In this document: one piece after another, positions 6,610 to 7,136 of the stretch | How positions within the stretch are numbered: the stretch's first letter is position 1 | How the letters are laid out: each line of letters opens with the position of its first letter | NCBI GenBank assembly: GCA_018667205.1 | Contig: JABIVN010000147.1 | Coordinates: 1 to 7,136, forward strand | Length of the DNA stretch: 7,136 nucleotides | Reading direction: 5' to 3' | Source of the DNA: Gammaproteobacteria bacterium | Lineage (GTDB): Bacteria; Pseudomonadota; Gammaproteobacteria; Pseudomonadales; Azotimanducaceae | Made by a program: the position numbers and the translations under genes | Notes under the pieces: model-generated | The model's input: only the letters and a program-made list of their open reading frames with translations | Database searches by the model: none | What the model was told of the DNA's origin: nothing

Positions 6610-6639
6610 TGATCCAACTTTCCAAGGCCCTCGTATTAA
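6610..6639 (+). promoter_or_regulatory. ECF11-type autoregulatory promoter of the sigma gene
   Basis: TGATCC at 6610-6615, exactly 18 bases, then TATTAA at 6634-6639. The -35 and spacing are identical to the lipocalin promoter, while the -10 shares only the initial TA plus A at position five. Initiation near 6645 gives a leader of about 20 nt before the sigma ATG. ECF sigma genes commonly drive their own promoter. Confidence 0.65.
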
Positions 6640-6664
6640 CTGTTCTGGACACCAAGTACCCGTT

Positions 6665-7136
6665 ATGATGAATATTAAACGCAAAGCAGAATTTACATTG
6701 GCCATCGAAGCAGAAAATTGGAACGATTGCATCGATAGAGTCGGCAGAAGTCAGGACAAGGAAGCCTTTCGGGCTCTGTTCAAGCACTTCTCTCCCTTCC
6801 TAAAAGCTTTCTTGATTAAAAGTGGCGGCGTGACGCCAGAAAATGCTGAGGAACTCGTGCAGGAGACGATGATAAAAGTTTGGCGGAAGGCTCCTTCTTA
6901 CTCATCTTCTCAGGCGTCAGCGAGTACATGGATCTATACAATAGCGCGAAACACGCGGATAGATTGGCTCAGAAAGCAAAACAGGCAAAATCCTGACTTG
7001 TTAAACGCGGAAGATTTGTATGACGAAAGAGAAAACCCAACACCACTATCTTCCCTGTCCCAGATCAGGACAAAAAAACTGATCGCCGAACATCTCAGTC
7101 AGCTGCCCGTAGAACAATCGGAGGTGCTGCAACTAA
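6665..7136 (+). CDS. ECF sigma-70 family sigma factor, RpoE/ChrR (ECF11)-like, 3'-truncated
   Basis: The frame from ATG 6665 (or ATG 6668, adjacent) stays open for 157 codons to the right edge. Region 2 spans about residues 35-105: A34-F-R-A-L-F-K-H-F, then A61-E-E-L-V-Q-E-T-M-I-K-V-W (core RNA-polymerase contact), and A87-S-T-W-I-Y-T-I-A-R-N followed by R98-I-D-W-L-R-K (promoter -10 recognition). A polar linker follows (107-140), and region 4 begins at L147-P-V-E-Q-S-E-V-L before the edge. The F-L-I-K-S-G segment after region 2.1 and the S-A-S-T-W-I segment resemble the RpoE group that pairs with a zinc ChrR anti-sigma and answers singlet oxygen. The anti-sigma gene would be expected just beyond 7136. 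No clear Shine-Dalgarno is present. Subgroup assignment comes from sequence recall plus the matching promoters. Confidence 0.88.
   Translation, partial: MMNIKRKAEFTLAIEAENWNDCIDRVGRSQDKEAFRALFKHFSPFLKAFLIKSGGVTPENAEELVQETMIKVWRKAPSYSSSQASASTWIYTIARNTRIDWLRKQNRQNPDLLNAEDLYDERENPTPLSSLSQIRTKKLIAEHLSQLPVEQSEVLQL

Overview
The window reads as a piece of a Gammaproteobacterial, possibly marine, chromosome. This placement rests on the gene families, gene density and balanced base composition; there is no rRNA or other taxonomic marker, so it is tentative. It carries seven genes, one cut at each edge, and I see no mobile element, CRISPR array or RNA gene.

Positions 1 to about 5860 look like an accessory catabolic cluster. 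A 5'-truncated Rieske oxygenase alpha subunit (+) meets, tail to tail, a short-chain dehydrogenase/reductase (SDR) (-), which is preceded by an APH/ecdysteroid-kinase-like phosphotransferase (-) in the same apparent operon. A 375-bp divergent control region follows. It holds a candidate sigma70-type promoter for the kinase and several palindromes. A second, complete Rieske alpha subunit (+) then runs into an acyl-CoA dehydrogenase (-), overlapping it by 6 bp. Rieske hydroxylation, an alcohol/ketone oxidoreductase, a hydroxyl kinase and CoA-ester dehydrogenation together suggest breakdown of a hydroxylated, acid-bearing compound (aromatic, terpenoid, steroid or hydroxy-fatty acid). The substrate cannot be read from the sequence. 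No ferredoxin, reductase, oxygenase beta subunit or CoA ligase is present.

Positions about 5860 to 7136 form a different module: a Blc-type outer-membrane lipocalin lipoprotein and the first 157 codons of an ECF sigma factor resembling the RpoE/ChrR (ECF11) singlet-oxygen-response group. Both genes are preceded by TGATCC, exactly 18 bases, then TA, which matches the promoter architecture I recall for that sigma group. This suggests that the sigma factor controls itself and the lipocalin. The lipocalin -10 element lies so close to its ATG that the mRNA is predicted to be leaderless or nearly so.
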